Shown one piece after another: positions 6,976 through 15,390 of a DNA stretch of 34,929 nt (the stretch's first letter is position 1; each line of letters opens with the position of its first letter). Source of the stretch: Deltaproteobacteria bacterium (lineage in GTDB: Bacteria; Myxococcota_A; Polyangia; JAAYKL01). The DNA lies in contig JAUVDV010000055.1 of assembly GCA_030595125.1 (NCBI GenBank), positions 1 through 34,929 of the forward strand, read 5' to 3'. The notes below the pieces were generated by a model. It did not search any database, was not told the DNA's origin, and saw only the letters and a program-made list of their open reading frames with translations. Position numbers and translations under genes: made by a program.

Positions 6976-8376
6976 ATGATTCGGGCACTATTGATCACTG
7001 CGGCGTTGTCGACGATATCGACCGCGATCTCTTCAAGCGCCACTGCACAGACGTGCGCGCAGAGGTGCGACTCGGCGTACAATGGCTGCGCGGCAATCGA
7101 AGCTGCCGGCTGCGAGATCGGCGGCCAGCTGGTAGGCGAAGCGGCTGAACAACTGGGCAACGAGGTCCCTATTCCCGGGATGGGCGCACTCTTCGGCGCG
7201 CTCGCCCGTGGCACCATGGTGCAGAATTGCGCCGAACTCCTCGGCCCGTGCAAGCAGATCCTCGAGAACTGCCTCTCCGGGTGTGCGCCGGGCGGAGAAA
7301 CGGCGGAAGACGCGGCCACAGCGGCTCCGGAGACCAGGTACAGCACGCTGCGCATCTTCGCCGACCAGCCGCGCACCATCGTGTACATCAACGAGCAGCG
7401 CATGGGCGCAACGCCCGAGGACGTTCTCGAGCCGTTCGTTTCGCCACAGATGCGGGTCGGAAGGTACTGGGTGCGCCTCGCATCACTGAACGGCGAGTGG
7501 GAGTGGCGCGGCGAGAAAACCGTTGAGGAGGGCAACATCAACGCCGTGGAGGGGAATCTCGTCAACCGGCGACTCGATCTTCTGGAAAAGGCGCGCGCGT
7601 TCTACATTGCGGGCGAGACTGTTCGCGCGGCCAGCGCGTACCGGGAACTACTGGGCGAGTTCCCTGATGACGCCGAGATCGAACCCGAGGCCAGGGCTCG
7701 TCTCAAGGAGCTGTTCCCGGCGTTCAAAGCCGCGGACATCGAGATGTTCCGAAGGATCGAAGCAGAGACGATTTTGCAAAAGCGCGCGGTGCTCTGCCGC
7801 GTCTACCTGGACGAGTTCGCGGGCGGCGCGTTCCGGGCGAAGGTGGAGGCCGCGCTCACGGAGATCGAGAAGGCGCTTCCGCAGACTCGGCGTCCGGGCG
7901 AGCCGGCTCAGCCCGTCGACGACGATCGGGCGCAGGTCGAGGCGGTGATCGGGGAGGATCTGGGCCTACAATATGCGGCATGGCAACAATCTTGGGTGGA
8001 AAAGTTCCCGAAGTTCAGCGACTACATGATTGACCGCTATGAGCAGAATCGGCGGGGGGGGATAAAGCTTTTAGTGTTTGGCGGGTTACTGGGCGGTGCC
8101 GGCCTGGTGGTGGGGTCCGTTCTGTTGGCAAACGCCGACGAAAACTCCGATCGCCTGGTTGCCGGCGGGACCATCACCGGCATAGCGGGCGCCTTGTTTC
8201 TGGCGATCTTGATCGTCAGCCCGTGGGCGGCCGTCAAAGCCAAGAAGAACAAGCAGAAGCTGGAAACCATGAAGGAGACGACAATTCAATCTTTCGGCCC
8301 GCAGTTTGTCGGCTTTTCTCCCCTTGTCGCCGATGTGAACGCACCGCGCGGTCTCGCGCTGAACTGGGAATTCTAG
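6976..8376 (+). CDS. Eight-cysteine, PEGA-like envelope protein (copy 1)
   Basis: The 466-residue product has a cleavable signal peptide (to about SSATAQ, residue 25). An N-terminal domain carries eight cysteines at 27, 31, 38, 46, 85, 92, 99 and 103. A PEGA-like carrier domain follows (about 122-195; RTIVYINEQRMGATP, then VGRYWVRL), then a helical, TPR-like stretch (200-350). Two transmembrane helices lie near residues 360-382 and 393-416, with a 50-residue tail. It is clearly paralogous to the product of 10630-12048, with identical motifs such as EEGNINAVEG. I take the ATG at 6976 because the signal peptide begins there; the reading frame opens earlier at 6904 without a signal. Function unknown; an inner-membrane-anchored periplasmic scaffold is the simplest reading. 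Confidence 0.75.
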   Translation: MIRALLITAALSTISTAISSSATAQTCAQRCDSAYNGCAAIEAAGCEIGGQLVGEAAEQLGNEVPIPGMGALFGALARGTMVQNCAELLGPCKQILENCLSGCAPGGETAEDAATAAPETRYSTLRIFADQPRTIVYINEQRMGATPEDVLEPFVSPQMRVGRYWVRLASLNGEWEWRGEKTVEEGNINAVEGNLVNRRLDLLEKARAFYIAGETVRAASAYRELLGEFPDDAEIEPEARARLKELFPAFKAADIEMFRRIEAETILQKRAVLCRVYLDEFAGGAFRAKVEAALTEIEKALPQTRRPGEPAQPVDDDRAQVEAVIGEDLGLQYAAWQQSWVEKFPKFSDYMIDRYEQNRRGGIKLLVFGGLLGGAGLVVGSVLLANADENSDRLVAGGTITGIAGALFLAILIVSPWAAVKAKKNKQKLETMKETTIQSFGPQFVGFSPLVADVNAPRGLALNWEF

Positions 8377-8385
8377 CCTGTCTTT

Positions 8386-9999
8386 TTAGAGAGGATTGAT
8401 TCCCTTGAGAGCCATTCCGCCCGGGTAGGCGTACGACGTCACGCCGGTGTACCCGACGCTCACCACGCCAAATGGGTCAAGGCTCTCAACGTGATGGGAG
8501 CCTTGCGACACTGCCACGTCTGACACTTCGTAACCTCCCACGGTGTAGTACCCGATCACTACCGTGCCGTCCAACTCCACGTCGTTTGATCCAACCGCCC
8601 TGATGATCTGAGCGTAATTCAACGCATAGCCCGTACCGGTGACGAAGGTGTAACGCTCGATGAACTGGCCTGTGGGGACCATTTGATACATCGAGGGATC
8701 TCCTGTTCCCGCTCCACCGTTTTGACCCTCGAGGTACTGAACGGGCATGAACGGTCCATCGCCGGTGAACATGAAGCTGGTTTCGTTGGTTACTACAAGA
8801 TCATAATACTCTCCCAAATCCAGAGTTACAGGAGTACCGGCCTGAACGGGATTGGTGCTCACGGTGATTCCATCTTGCCCGCCGAATATTCGCCAGTGAT
8901 GATGCTCACTGCCTCTGTCAGGAGAGTGGGCTCCCACATACTCGTTGCCCCAGAAGTCAAGTGACAACATCTGCTCCTGAATGTGGTCACAATAGGTTGT
9001 CGTCATTGGAACGTTTACGCATTCTGATGCTCCCACAACCCATATCGGCCCGGTGGACTCGATTATCGTGCCCGAGAGATCGCCTCCCTGGTAGCTGGCC
9101 ACCTGCAACATGTCGAAGCGATCCATGGATACTGTGCCTGTCGACCCCGCAGTGATGGCGCTCACTCCTGTCCCGGAGACAGAGTTCTCCGGAGGGGTCC
9201 ACTCAACCGTTGTTCCATCCTCGACCGCGATCACAACAAAGTAGCTGGGATAGTTGCCGCCCAGCTGTGTTCGGTATGAAGAGATTATATATTTACTCCC
9301 CAGAGCGTGCTCGGGGATGAGCATCGAAGCGTCATTTGTGGCTTGTGCACCCAGTGGGGAGTGTTGATACGCGATGATCGGGATATCGCTTTCGACTCGA
9401 TATAGCCCACCGCTTCTCAACTGCGATGTGCTTTCAATCACCGGGTTGGTAAGGGAAAACGTGTGCGAGGTCTCGGGCGCCAGGGTGATCGGCGAGCCGG
9501 ATGCTACTTCGACATTGCTGCCGGTGGCGACCGAGTACAGCTGAACCGTCGCCGTCAGTGTTGAAGAAGTATTACCGACTATGAGCGCGTTTGCCGAGCT
9601 GTCGTTGAAATTGTCCAGCTTCGCTGCCAGGAAGGAACACCCGATTGAACTTGGGGCGGCGGTGATAGCGTCGCACAGTGGAACACAGGTTCCGCTCTGG
9701 CATATCTCCATGGGGTCACAGAAAACCGGAGCGCCCCAGGCCGAGCCATCGGCGGCGCAAACATGGTACGAGGAATCATCAATGCAAGACGACAATAGCG
9801 GAATGCAGAAAGTGCCGGTATCTGTGTCCGAATCGGTGTCAGTGTCAGTGTCCGAATCGGAATCTGCATCGGCGTCCGAATCTGAATCCGAATCTGAGTC
9901 GGGTGAAGCCCAGTTGCCGCCCGACGTGCTTCCAGTTGAGCATCCGAACACAAATATCGTTGCGGCCAGACTCGCCAATAACCAAAACGGCTTTGTCAT
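8386..9999 (-). CDS. IgGFc-binding-protein-like lipoprotein (copy 2)
   Basis: The 537-residue lipoprotein has a signal peptide ending VFGC (Cys20) and a Ser-Asp/Ala-Asp linker at residues 34-62. A short Cys-rich insert (about 65-110; FCIPLLSSC, VCAADG, FCDPMEICQSGTCVPLC) is absent from copy 1. The IgGFc-binding-like domain follows (SDIPIIAYQHSPLGAQ, SMLIPEHALGSKYII, ECVNVPMTTTYCDHIQEQ, MYQMVPTGQFIERYTF). It shares domain order with the product of 4472-6106. The insert, with its EICQSGTCVP motif, resembles small Cys modules in myxobacterial surface proteins. Start is supported by GAGAGGATC upstream. It is convergent with the preceding gene, 9 bp between stops. Adhesion or matrix binding is inferred from the domain only. 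Confidence 0.87.
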   Translation of the reverse strand: MTKPFWLLASLAATIFVFGCSTGSTSGGNWASPDSDSDSDSDADADSDSDTDTDTDSDTDTGTFCIPLLSSCIDDSSYHVCAADGSAWGAPVFCDPMEICQSGTCVPLCDAITAAPSSIGCSFLAAKLDNFNDSSANALIVGNTSSTLTATVQLYSVATGSNVEVASGSPITLAPETSHTFSLTNPVIESTSQLRSGGLYRVESDIPIIAYQHSPLGAQATNDASMLIPEHALGSKYIISSYRTQLGGNYPSYFVVIAVEDGTTVEWTPPENSVSGTGVSAITAGSTGTVSMDRFDMLQVASYQGGDLSGTIIESTGPIWVVGASECVNVPMTTTYCDHIQEQMLSLDFWGNEYVGAHSPDRGSEHHHWRIFGGQDGITVSTNPVQAGTPVTLDLGEYYDLVVTNETSFMFTGDGPFMPVQYLEGQNGGAGTGDPSMYQMVPTGQFIERYTFVTGTGYALNYAQIIRAVGSNDVELDGTVVIGYYTVGGYEVSDVAVSQGSHHVESLDPFGVVSVGYTGVTSYAYPGGMALKGINPL

Positions 10000-10087
10000 T
10001 TAAAGATCCTCTCTTAATAAAATCCCGATGGTCGGAACTAATAGTACCAAATTACAACCTTCGCGTACGATCTAAGTTGTCTTCGGA

Positions 10088-10627
10088 TCAGCAGCCCAGC
10101 TGCCGGAAAACCTCGGACTGGTGGTCGCAGAAGTAGCAGCAGTCTTCGCAGTACTCCGAGCAGTTATCCGCGCAGCCCCAGAGCCAGTACCGGGACTCGG
10201 CCCAGCCGCCGTAGCAAACCTTCTCTCCCTCGTTGCACTCGATCTTGATGGAGTACTCCTCGCCATACTCGTCGAGCGTCAGGCTTTCCCACTCCTCATC
10301 GCCCTCGTTGAAGATGCCGTCGTCCTCAACCTCGTACAGCCCGATGTGAATTTTCTCGTTGTCGTCACACAGATCCATGAAGTTCCAGGTCATGGTGCAG
10401 TCGTCCACGTCCCAATCACAGCCGCTACATTCGCACTCCTGGTTGTCCCCCAGATCGCAGGGATCGCCCTCTCCACAGCATTCGTCGTCACCGTCGTAAT
10501 CACCGCAGAAATCGACGTCGACCCTGGGATGATCGTCGAGCAGCTTCTGGCAGCCGACGCAGCAGCACAGCGCCGCTATGAGCATTGCTAGCGTGAATCC
10601 CCCCCGCCGGGTGTGTCGTCCGCACAT
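10088..10627 (-). CDS. Acidic Cys-rich small lipoprotein
   Basis: A 179-residue protein with an N-terminal hydrophobic segment ending in a lipobox-like CVGC. The mature part is strongly acidic and unusually rich in cysteine: CGDYDGDDECCGEGDPC, ECECSGCDWDVDDC and, near the C-terminus, CADNCSEYCEDCCYFCDHQ. Regular spacing suggests disulfide-bonded or metal-binding loops; I recognise no named family. Its start is 2 nt after the stop of the PEGA-like gene, and the AGG of its Shine-Dalgarno lies inside that gene's last codons. The two are therefore probably co-translated and may act together. Met15 is an alternative start, but the signal peptide's basic end favours the first ATG. Confidence 0.7.
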   Translation of the reverse strand: MCGRHTRRGGFTLAMLIAALCCCVGCQKLLDDHPRVDVDFCGDYDGDDECCGEGDPCDLGDNQECECSGCDWDVDDCTMTWNFMDLCDDNEKIHIGLYEVEDDGIFNEGDEEWESLTLDEYGEEYSIKIECNEGEKVCYGGWAESRYWLWGCADNCSEYCEDCCYFCDHQSEVFRQLGC

Positions 10628-10629
10628 GA

Positions 10630-12048
10630 CTAAAACCTCATCCGCAGGGTCGCCCCGAACGTATCGGGTCCCGCCACCGGCAGCACGGCCACGGCCTGCT
10701 CCTCGTCGTTGGGAGCGATCGCGACCAGCACTATCCCGGCCACAAAGATCACGCCACCGCCGATCAGCAGCACATTGCTCGTCACGGCCAGCTTGTTGCG
10801 CTGGTCCAGCGTGTCGTGTTGCGCGATGCCGCAGTCACCGCTGGACTGGCACTCCTCGTCGAGCTCGTTGTCCTTGACCAGCGCCGCTATGCCGGCCACT
10901 CCTCCCCCGATCACTGTCGCGCCGCCGACGAACATCGCGGCGATCCCGGACCCCAGAAGCGGCCTGCGCCTGGACTCGAGATTGGCGATCTCTGTCCGCG
11001 CAGTCGCCACGATCTGCTCCACCTCGACGCGGTGGGGGCCGGTGTCGAAACTCGCCAGGTACTGTTCCCCTTCCGCCAGTCTGGTGCGCGGCCCGGTGGC
11101 TGAGATGATCCGCCCCCAACTCGCCTGCTCAGCCTCAATCTGGGCGATCTCGGCGCGGGCCTGATCGGCGATCCCGGCCACCGTATCGTGCCGGTATCCC
11201 TGCTGGAAGCCGGCCAGGTAGGCCTCGCACAGCGTGAGACGCGCGCGGGGATCAGAGGATGCCTCGATCTTGCCGTACAGCTCGCGCTCTGCAGCGTCGA
11301 TCTGCTGACGAAGCGCGCTGATCCGCTCGTTCGCAGTCGGGATCCGGAAGCTGTCGGCAAACTTCTGGGTGAAGGCGACGTACGCAGCCAGCGCAGCCAC
11401 CGCCGCTCCCTGTTTATCAAGCTCCTGGGCCGCGTACCAATCCCGGTCCTCGAGGTTGACCATCCGGCCTTCGACCGCGTTGATGTTGCCCTCCTCGACG
11501 TCCTTGGCTCCCTCCCACTCCCAGCGCCCGTCCAGGGTGACCATCCTCACCCAGTACTTGCCCACTCGCAGCTCGGGCGTGACGAACGCATCCAGCGTAT
11601 CCCTGGGGGTAGCGCCCATGCGCTGCCCGTTGATGTAGATAATGGTCCTGGGACGATCCGAGAACACGCGGAAGGTGGCGTACTTCGCCGGAGGCGGCAG
11701 GGGACCGGCCGGGGTGGCGGCCGTGCCCGGCGCAAGTGCCAGGCTCGCGCACTCGGCGAGGCAGGTCTCGCGGATCTTCTCGCACGGAATCAGCTGCTGC
11801 TGACAGGTCTCCTTGCTGACCTGCTTGGCGAACCCGCCGAACAGGGCGCCGAAGCCCGGCATCGCCTGCTCAGCGAGATCTGTCGCCGCCGCGCCAACCA
11901 GATCGGAGCCCAGTTCGCAGCCTACAGCCTCGACTGCCGCGCAGCTCTGGTAAGAGGATGCGCATCGGTCGTGGCAGGGATCGGCGGCCAGCGGCCCGAC
12001 CGCCGTGACGAACACTGCAATGATCAAAATGGAAAGCGCGCGTCCCAT
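10630..12048 (-). CDS. Eight-cysteine, PEGA-like envelope protein (copy 2)
   Basis: The product has 472 residues and the same architecture as the 6976-8376 product. A signal peptide ends near residue 22, and eight cysteines lie at 25, 29, 36, 44, 82, 89, 96 and 100. A PEGA-like domain (about 122-195; RTIIYINGQRMGATP, VGKYWVRM) precedes a long helical, charged region with repeated RAEIAQIE-like heptads (about 200-370). Two transmembrane helices flank the acidic loop DNELDEECQSSGDCG, and the protein ends LRMRF. The start at 12048 is chosen for AGAGGG upstream and the signal peptide. It shares a 2-nt junction with the following Cys-rich lipoprotein gene. Function unknown; the extracytoplasmic cysteines probably form disulfides. 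Confidence 0.75.
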   Translation of the reverse strand: MGRALSILIIAVFVTAVGPLAADPCHDRCASSYQSCAAVEAVGCELGSDLVGAAATDLAEQAMPGFGALFGGFAKQVSKETCQQQLIPCEKIRETCLAECASLALAPGTAATPAGPLPPPAKYATFRVFSDRPRTIIYINGQRMGATPRDTLDAFVTPELRVGKYWVRMVTLDGRWEWEGAKDVEEGNINAVEGRMVNLEDRDWYAAQELDKQGAAVAALAAYVAFTQKFADSFRIPTANERISALRQQIDAAERELYGKIEASSDPRARLTLCEAYLAGFQQGYRHDTVAGIADQARAEIAQIEAEQASWGRIISATGPRTRLAEGEQYLASFDTGPHRVEVEQIVATARTEIANLESRRRPLLGSGIAAMFVGGATVIGGGVAGIAALVKDNELDEECQSSGDCGIAQHDTLDQRNKLAVTSNVLLIGGGVIFVAGIVLVAIAPNDEEQAVAVLPVAGPDTFGATLRMRF

Positions 12049-12125
12049 ATGCCCTCTTCTGTACCTCAACCTGCAGCTTTCCGCCGATAGTACCACACAA
12101 CTCTATCAATTTGGATGTTCGGAAC

Positions 12126-14759
12126 TCAGATTCCAATTATCGCGAAGTCGTCGATGGCCATATCGCCCGTGAAGCTGGTTCCTCTGACACCGTGGAACCT
12201 GATGTACACGGTGCTGCCGGCATAGGCGGCGAGATCGACTATCTGCTGCGTCCAGGGATCTGTATCGGAAGTGTGCTGTTGTCCGACTATGGAGTGCACG
12301 GTTGTGTAGCCGGACCCCGAGTCGACCTGCACATCCAATTGCCCCATGGTCGCGCCGTACATGTGAAACCAGAACGACAGGGAGGGCGCGGTCACCGAAA
12401 CCAGGCTGATGGACGGTGATGTCAGGTCGGCAGTGGAGCCCGTGCTCCCGGAGGACGTTTCGGTGTAGACGTAGTTGCCCGAGCCGGTGGTGTGATCCCC
12501 GGCAGGACCTGTGCCGGTGGAGGAAGTGCCGGCCGCGTCGACCATCCAGGCGTGTCCGGTAGTGGGCGTGGCGGTCCAGCCGCTCTGTCCATTGGGCGTT
12601 CCTGTGGTAAATGAATCGAAATTCTCCTCCAGTACTATGACGACAACCGAGATGTAGTCGGTCTTCGCCTCCGTGTCCGAGCCGATTGAGTTGGTCGCCG
12701 CAAGCGAGACGGAATATTGCCCGGTGCTCCCGAATGACACCTGTGGATTCTGGTCAGTACTGGTCGTTCCACCTTCGTAGGTGACCGAGCCTGGCCCCGT
12801 AATTGTCCACAGCCAGCTCGATGGAATATTGGTCGAGAGATCGGTCAACTGAACCACCTGCCCCACATTGGCCGCGGTGGGGGTCGCCACAAAGTCGGCC
12901 ACCGGCGGCGACGTCGGCTCGTGGATGGATACGTCGTCGATGGCCATATCTCCAACCAACCCGGCCCCTCTGGTCCCGACGAATCGAATACTGACGGTGC
13001 TACCCACATATGAAACGAGGGACACCTGAGCCTCCGACCATGGATCGGCGGACGAGGAATGCTGCTGGCCGGACAGTGTCAACAGGGTCGTCCATCCGCT
13101 GCCGTCGTCTATCTCCACATCGAGAGTGTCTATGTCGGATCCGTACATGTGATACCAGAAGGCCAGGCCCGGCTCCGCCATCCCGGCAAGTGAGATGGAG
13201 GGCGTTTCGAGATAGGCGATGTCGCCCGTAGTTCCCGACGACGCTTCTGTGTAGACAAAGTTCCCTGAACCGGTGGTGTGATCGCCGCTGGGACCAGTGG
13301 ATGAAGAGGGGGTAGTCAATGTATCGACGCGCCAGGAATAGGTCGAAGTGGTCGACGGCGAGGCTGTCCAGCCGTTGACCCCGGTGGCCACGGTCCCCGA
13401 GGTGAAGGTCTCGAAATCTTCGATAAAAATGACATTGAGCACTTCGATGTAGTCGGTCTTCGTTTCCGTGTCGCTCCCAACGGAGTTCGTCACCTGCAGC
13501 TCCACGGTGTACAGACCGGCGGTATCCATGGACACCTGGGGGTTCTGATCCGTGGCTGTGGTGCTGTTCTCGAAGGTCACCGCTCCGGGGCCGGTAATTG
13601 CCCACGCCCAGCTGGTGGGCGCCTGAGTGGACAGGTCGATGAAAGATACGATCTGCGAGAGCCCGACCTCGGTGAGATCGGCCGTGAACTCGGCGGTGGG
13701 AGGCTGCGGTTCCCGGACCATGACGTCGTCGATGGCCATGTCGCAGTAGAAACTCGTTCCCCTGGTTCCGGTGAACCTGATGGAGACCGTGCTCCCAACG
13801 TACGCGCTGATATCAATATTTGCCTCAGTCCAGGGATCGGCGCTGGCGAGGTGTTGCTGCCCTGTTATCGACCACACATTCACGTAGCCGCCGCCGTCGT
13901 CGACCTCCACGTCCAGCGTACCCATGGTGGAGCCGTACATGTGGTACCAGAACCCGATGACCGGCGAGATCGCGCCCGACAGGTTGATGTCCGGTGTTTC
14001 CATGTAAGCGACCGCGCCCGTCGTTCCACTGGAGGCTTCTGTGTAGACGTATCTTCCCGAGCCGCTCGTGTGATCGCCGGTGGGACCTGTGCTGGAGGAA
14101 GAAGTGGTTCCGGTGGTTGTCTGCCAAGAGTACCCGGAGACGGGCGTACTGGTCCAGCCGTTCTGCCCGTTGGGGTACATCCCGGTCATGGTGTCAAAGG
14201 TTTCCTCGAAGTACGGACCGAGCTGGATGGTCAACGTGATGTCCACAGCGATATCGAGGGGTGTGTCACAGGTATCCACGACCCCCGTGCTGACGGTGAT
14301 AGTGTATTCGTCACCATCGTCGGCGCCGGAAAAGTCCAGTTCATACTCATCAGCGGTGACCGCGGTAATGGAGTCGAGGGTTCCCGAACCCGTAACGGTG
14401 GTCCAGGTTACCGTGGTGGTATCGACGTCAAAGACATCCTCGCTGAACGTGAGAATGTACGTGCCGGCCGTGGTGCCGGGCGCGTAGTTCCAGCCGGCAA
14501 CCGAGGTAACAGACGGCGCGCCGAACTCCGGATCCACGCAGGGACCGGTATCAGTATCGGTATCGCTATCCGTGTCGCTGTCCGTGTCACTATCCGTGTC
14601 ACTGTCCGTATCTCCGTCCGTGTCGGTATCCGAGTCGCTGTCGGAGTCGCCTTCTGTGTCCTGATCGCCGGTGATCACCGTCGTTTCCGCACAACCGACC
14701 ACGACGCAGACAAGAACGAACAACATCAATAATTGGGTCGAAGTATTTTTTATTTTCAT
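12126..14759 (-). CDS. Large lipoprotein with three MAM-like and two PKD domains
   Basis: An 877-residue lipoprotein. The signal peptide ends VVVGC (Cys23), with a Ser-Asp/Thr-Asp linker at 38-71. An Ig-like domain (about 80-180; YILTFSEDVF, DGDEYTITVSTGVVD) follows. Three MAM-like jelly-roll units lie at about 184-347, 443-605 and 706-877. Each has a FWYHMYG or FWFHMYG motif, TLDVEVDDG-like strands, STVSIRF-type strands and DMAIDD. PKD-like domains between them (about 350-440 and 615-700) contain SWAW/SWLW, DQNPQVS and GLYTVELQVTNSVGSDTE. The three MAM units are so alike that recent duplication is likely. The GTG further up (14771) is less likely than the ATG at 14759, which has GGAG 6 nt before it. 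Probably a cell-surface adhesin. Confidence 0.88.
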   Translation of the reverse strand: MKIKNTSTQLLMLFVLVCVVVGCAETTVITGDQDTEGDSDSDSDTDTDGDTDSDTDSDTDSDTDSDTDTDTGPCVDPEFGAPSVTSVAGWNYAPGTTAGTYILTFSEDVFDVDTTTVTWTTVTGSGTLDSITAVTADEYELDFSGADDGDEYTITVSTGVVDTCDTPLDIAVDITLTIQLGPYFEETFDTMTGMYPNGQNGWTSTPVSGYSWQTTTGTTSSSSTGPTGDHTSGSGRYVYTEASSGTTGAVAYMETPDINLSGAISPVIGFWYHMYGSTMGTLDVEVDDGGGYVNVWSITGQQHLASADPWTEANIDISAYVGSTVSIRFTGTRGTSFYCDMAIDDVMVREPQPPTAEFTADLTEVGLSQIVSFIDLSTQAPTSWAWAITGPGAVTFENSTTATDQNPQVSMDTAGLYTVELQVTNSVGSDTETKTDYIEVLNVIFIEDFETFTSGTVATGVNGWTASPSTTSTYSWRVDTLTTPSSSTGPSGDHTTGSGNFVYTEASSGTTGDIAYLETPSISLAGMAEPGLAFWYHMYGSDIDTLDVEIDDGSGWTTLLTLSGQQHSSSADPWSEAQVSLVSYVGSTVSIRFVGTRGAGLVGDMAIDDVSIHEPTSPPVADFVATPTAANVGQVVQLTDLSTNIPSSWLWTITGPGSVTYEGGTTSTDQNPQVSFGSTGQYSVSLAATNSIGSDTEAKTDYISVVVIVLEENFDSFTTGTPNGQSGWTATPTTGHAWMVDAAGTSSTGTGPAGDHTTGSGNYVYTETSSGSTGSTADLTSPSISLVSVTAPSLSFWFHMYGATMGQLDVQVDSGSGYTTVHSIVGQQHTSDTDPWTQQIVDLAAYAGSTVYIRFHGVRGTSFTGDMAIDDFAIIGI

Positions 14760-14771
14760 TACGTTCTCCAC

Positions 14772-15368
14772 TCAGGGGAGACAACCGCAAGCAATCTCGG
14801 CGCCACCGTGGCTATCGTCCGGATCGAAGTCCGGGTACTCCTCGAGCCACCACAATCCCCCGTCGCTCCAGCGATGACATCCCAGGCCCAGCTCGTCGTC
14901 CCTGTAGCCCGCGCTGACTTCGCCGGCGTAGCCCAGCGCAACGAAGATCTGTTCACACTCGGCAAGGCTTCCACCCTGAGACTCGGTCCCCACGTACTGT
15001 GATGTCGCGTCAGCGTAGCCACCGTGCGCAATGCACACCTCGTAGCAGTCCTGGCCCGCCGCCCCCAGGAACCAACACATCCCCCAGAGCAGCACCCCTT
15101 CACCGCAGTCCACGTCCGAATCGGTATCGGTGTCGGTATCGGTGTCGGTGTCCGTATCGGCATCGGTGTCAGTATCGCCGTCCGAGTCTCCGTCACCGTC
15201 AGTGTCACTGTCCCCGTCGCCGTCCGAGTCCGAGTCCGAGTCTCCGGATCCTCCGTCGGGTTCCTCGAACGGAACAGGCGACTCGTTGCTACAGGCGACC
15301 AGCAACAGGGCAAAAAGCGCGAACACCGGCAGCCCGATACTGAACAATCTCAAAACTGGGTTTCCCAT
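14772..15368 (-). CDS. Small lipoprotein with Asp linker and Cys-rich domain
   Basis: A 198-residue lipoprotein whose signal peptide ends LLVAC (Cys26). Residues 43-84 are a Ser-Asp/Gly-Asp/Thr-Asp linker. The C-terminal domain has six or more cysteines, with motifs CGEGVLLWGMCWFLGAAGQDC, a Cys in GLGCHRWSD, WWLEEYPDF and a closing IACGCLP. Its Cys-rich finish is reminiscent of the product of 6192-6809, though they are not closely similar. Start is supported by AAGGGGG upstream of the ATG at 15368; the frame extends to 15482 without a signal peptide. It lies 22 bp after the FG-GAP gene and 12 bp before the MAM/PKD gene, so the three probably form one operon. Confidence 0.82.
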   Translation of the reverse strand: MGNPVLRLFSIGLPVFALFALLLVACSNESPVPFEEPDGGSGDSDSDSDGDGDSDTDGDGDSDGDTDTDADTDTDTDTDTDTDSDVDCGEGVLLWGMCWFLGAAGQDCYEVCIAHGGYADATSQYVGTESQGGSLAECEQIFVALGYAGEVSAGYRDDELGLGCHRWSDGGLWWLEEYPDFDPDDSHGGAEIACGCLP

Positions 15369-15390
15369 CTGTATCCCCCTTTTCTCCGGC

